Source: Sphagnum compactum (Eukaryota > Bryophyta > Sphagnopsida > Sphagnales). Taken from it: a DNA stretch of 64,000 nucleotides. Where the stretch lies: contig OZ234494.1 of assembly GCA_965153455.1 (NCBI GenBank), positions 27,147,354-27,211,353 of the forward strand, written 5' to 3'. The first letter of the stretch is position 1. Each line of letters opens with the position of its first letter. The notes under the pieces are model-generated. The model was not told where the DNA came from. It worked only from the letters and a program-made list of their open reading frames with translations, and searched no databases. Positions 61,835 through 64,000 of this stretch are shown piece after piece. Position numbers and translations under genes: made by a program.

Positions 61835-64000
61835 CAAGAGAAAGCAAGGTTGCATTTTCATGAAGATTGGACATGTGTTATGTGAGATTATTTGTATATT
61901 TGGTGAAATTTAATTATTATATTTAATTTTATAATGATGTTGAAGAAAGTTATGTTTGATAAACTTAATGTATAATGTATCATTGAAGGTTTCAAATATT
62001 TAATATAAGAAATTTGAGATGTATATTTTTGTTGAAATGTACACTTGATTTATTTAAAGAATAATAATTTTGTAAACATGTTTAATTACATATTTTTGGA
62101 AAATTCATGGAAACACATGTGGATTAAATTTTGAAGTTGCACCAACAAATTGCTAAGGTGCCTTCAATGCCTTCACACATCAAAAATTCCCTTGCATTAA
62201 TTGTTCGAAAAATTTATTTTGTAATTATGATCAAACAATGTCTATGACTCACGAACTAGTTTTTTTTCCAAAGTAAACAAATGTAAAAGATATCCAATGG
62301 GGAAATTAGGGCATTTGGCTAGAATTCATTGGAGTATTGAATAAACATTTCATCCCCCTGCTAGCGAACAATCATTCCATATAGATTAATTAACAATTGA
62401 TCAAATTAATTGACTGATTTCTAATACTAACATTATTTTTTCCAACTTTGGATATTAGGTTTTTTAAATATTCACATACTGTGCATTTTGCAAAAGGTGA
62501 ATACCTTTTCCACACATTCACATTGTGGTGCAAACGAGATAACATGAGCCACACTTGCCTGCTTAGGGGACTGTTTTGGGGAGAATATTTTGGAAATATT
62601 TTCACAAATGTTTTCAATAAAATCTTTAAAAATCTTGAAAACTTTCTTTATATTATTATGTTAAGGTTTATGTAAAAGATTTCAAAAAAGGTTTCATTTT
62701 CAAAAGTTTTGAACCCCATTTACAAATCAGTTTTGCGTTTCAAAACAACATTTATAATGCTTAATGAATTTTTTTGAAAACTTTTTATTCATTGGATATT
62801 TTCAAATTAATTCACATGTTTCAATGATATATTAAGAATCTTACAATATGAAAAAATCTTATACTTTTAGTAACAAATCAAATCACTAGTTTTAAATATG
62901 AAAAATTAAACAAGCATTACACTTGCTATGGCTCCTATTTGTGTGACCGCACCCATTGAAATGATATTTCCTTCTCAACCGGCTCATAGCAAACTGAGAA
63001 ATTTCATCAATATTTAATGCCTTGCTAATTTGTAATCGCAAACATACAATAAATTTGTTTTAAAGAAATAATCGATTTAGAATTAAACCTATATATACAA
63101 TTTAACGCAAAGCAAGGACAAAACAACAAACAAAAAAAACCAACATGATAAAAATCATATGAATGACATTAAGCACACTTTATTGCTCTGTTCTTAATAT
63201 TTTTTCATATGTTTGGAATGAGAAGGCAAACGTCCTATCTCCCATTCTTAATTCCCTTCATTTGATGTGGTATTATATCAACACATTGATTAATAAGCGA
63301 TTGAACATTGCATTCTACCTATCTAGATGTGGGACATTGCTTTTTCATTCCAACGTTTCCATTGGGCTTTGGATCATCCCACATTCAACAATCGTCGGTG
63401 CATTGACCTCAGGGGTGTTGCCTTTCAAAGTGGAGAACTAATTCCAAGCAGAGCCATTAATTGTGTTGTATTGAAAAGCTCAAACTTGGTTACACTTTGT
63501 AGATGGTTGTCAAGCATAGTACCAACTTGTTTCATTGGAAGGGCAGCTCTGTTTTTACTCCGAAAAGTAAACAAGCCTAAGAGTAGGTTCACTGGCACCA
63601 GTAAAGTGGCCTGTATGGTATGCTTTGGATGAAATACATCCCTGAAATAGTGTGCAAATGGATACGAAATTGAAAATTTCCATATTTGCAGTGGTCTCAC
63701 AACTCCCACTAAAAGCACTGACTGCTTCTGATTGGCCGGCCATCATGATTGACCTTGGTTATGGCATTTAAATAGGCTCTCAAGTATGATCTTTTAGTGT
63801 CCAATTTGTCATGTTTATGTGTGGGGCTTGGGAAACAATTAACACTCTAAGACGTGCACAAAAGTTTCAAAAAAGCTTACAAGTTCATATATTTTCAGGC
63901 CTGGAGATTAGTGCAGTGTCCAGACTCCAGATCCAAGATGGTCAATGTCCAGGGACGGTTTAAACTACTATTGTGTTTGGAAATGGTCATTGTAAAGTGG

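Larger units (their letters stand above)
51408..64000. other. AT-rich gene-free region
   Basis: No frame longer than about 100 codons occurs, and none shows a recognisable domain or a consistent splice structure. Composition falls well below that of the gene-bearing middle. The segment 52-58 kb has scattered poly-A/T and no clear element. The segment 58.2-61.8 kb is the CACTA-like element. The last 2 kb include short opposed open frames at 63163-63746, one starting atgatggccggcc on the minus strand below a tatttaaat sequence, but I cannot assign them. Confidence 0.6.

Noticed and set aside
63425-63746. Minus-strand gene starting at the double ATG near 63746
   Set aside because: The frame is short, lacks recognisable motifs and is overlapped by an equally open plus-strand frame; evidence is too thin.

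Overview
The window looks like nuclear DNA of a seed-free land plant (moss, liverwort, lycophyte or small-genome fern). Spliceosomal introns, a plant-type cycloartenol synthase and a plant LEA-2 membrane protein place it in the green lineage. Two genes for motile cilia, a SHIPPO-repeat (ODF3/CIMAP-like) protein and the dynein assembly factor DNAAF5/HEATR2, imply flagellated sperm, which conifers and flowering plants lack. I cannot name a genus. All gene models were built by hand from splice signals, reading-frame continuity and remembered family sequences; no alignment was run.

Layout. 1-13.4 kb has no intact gene: microsatellites, a minisatellite, palindromic tandem repeats, and a probable decayed hAT-type transposase at 10.3-11.8 kb. 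13.46-14.96 kb (+): LEA-2/NHL-like single-pass membrane protein, 3 exons. 15-18.9 kb: duplicated 3' sequence, a possible Ty1/copia RNase H relic and unassigned ORFs. 18.92-23.78 kb (-): SHIPPO-repeat protein, 5 exons, 957 aa. 25.48-31.07 kb (-): cycloartenol synthase, 18 exons, 763 aa. 32.97-36.73 kb (+): PRM1/tweety-like multi-pass membrane protein, partly resolved. 38.01-40.16 kb (+): TCTP, 5 exons, 169 aa. 43.14-43.67 kb (+): a possible two-exon coiled-coil microprotein. 44.25-51.41 kb (+): DNAAF5/HEATR2-like HEAT protein, about 14 exons, about 1451 aa, with a long N-terminal extension. 51.4-64 kb: AT-rich, gene-free DNA holding a 3.57-kb element with CACTA-type termini, itself containing a long (TA)n tract and a MITE-like hairpin.

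The genes do not form an operon or an obvious pathway. The two cilium genes lie about 20 kb apart on opposite strands, separated by housekeeping and membrane genes. One may encode a structural protein of the sperm axoneme or its surroundings; the other should help preassemble axonemal dynein arms in the cytoplasm. Cycloartenol synthase makes the first cyclic phytosterol precursor, and TCTP is a conserved growth and translation-linked protein with a promoter carrying telo-box and CCAAT motifs.
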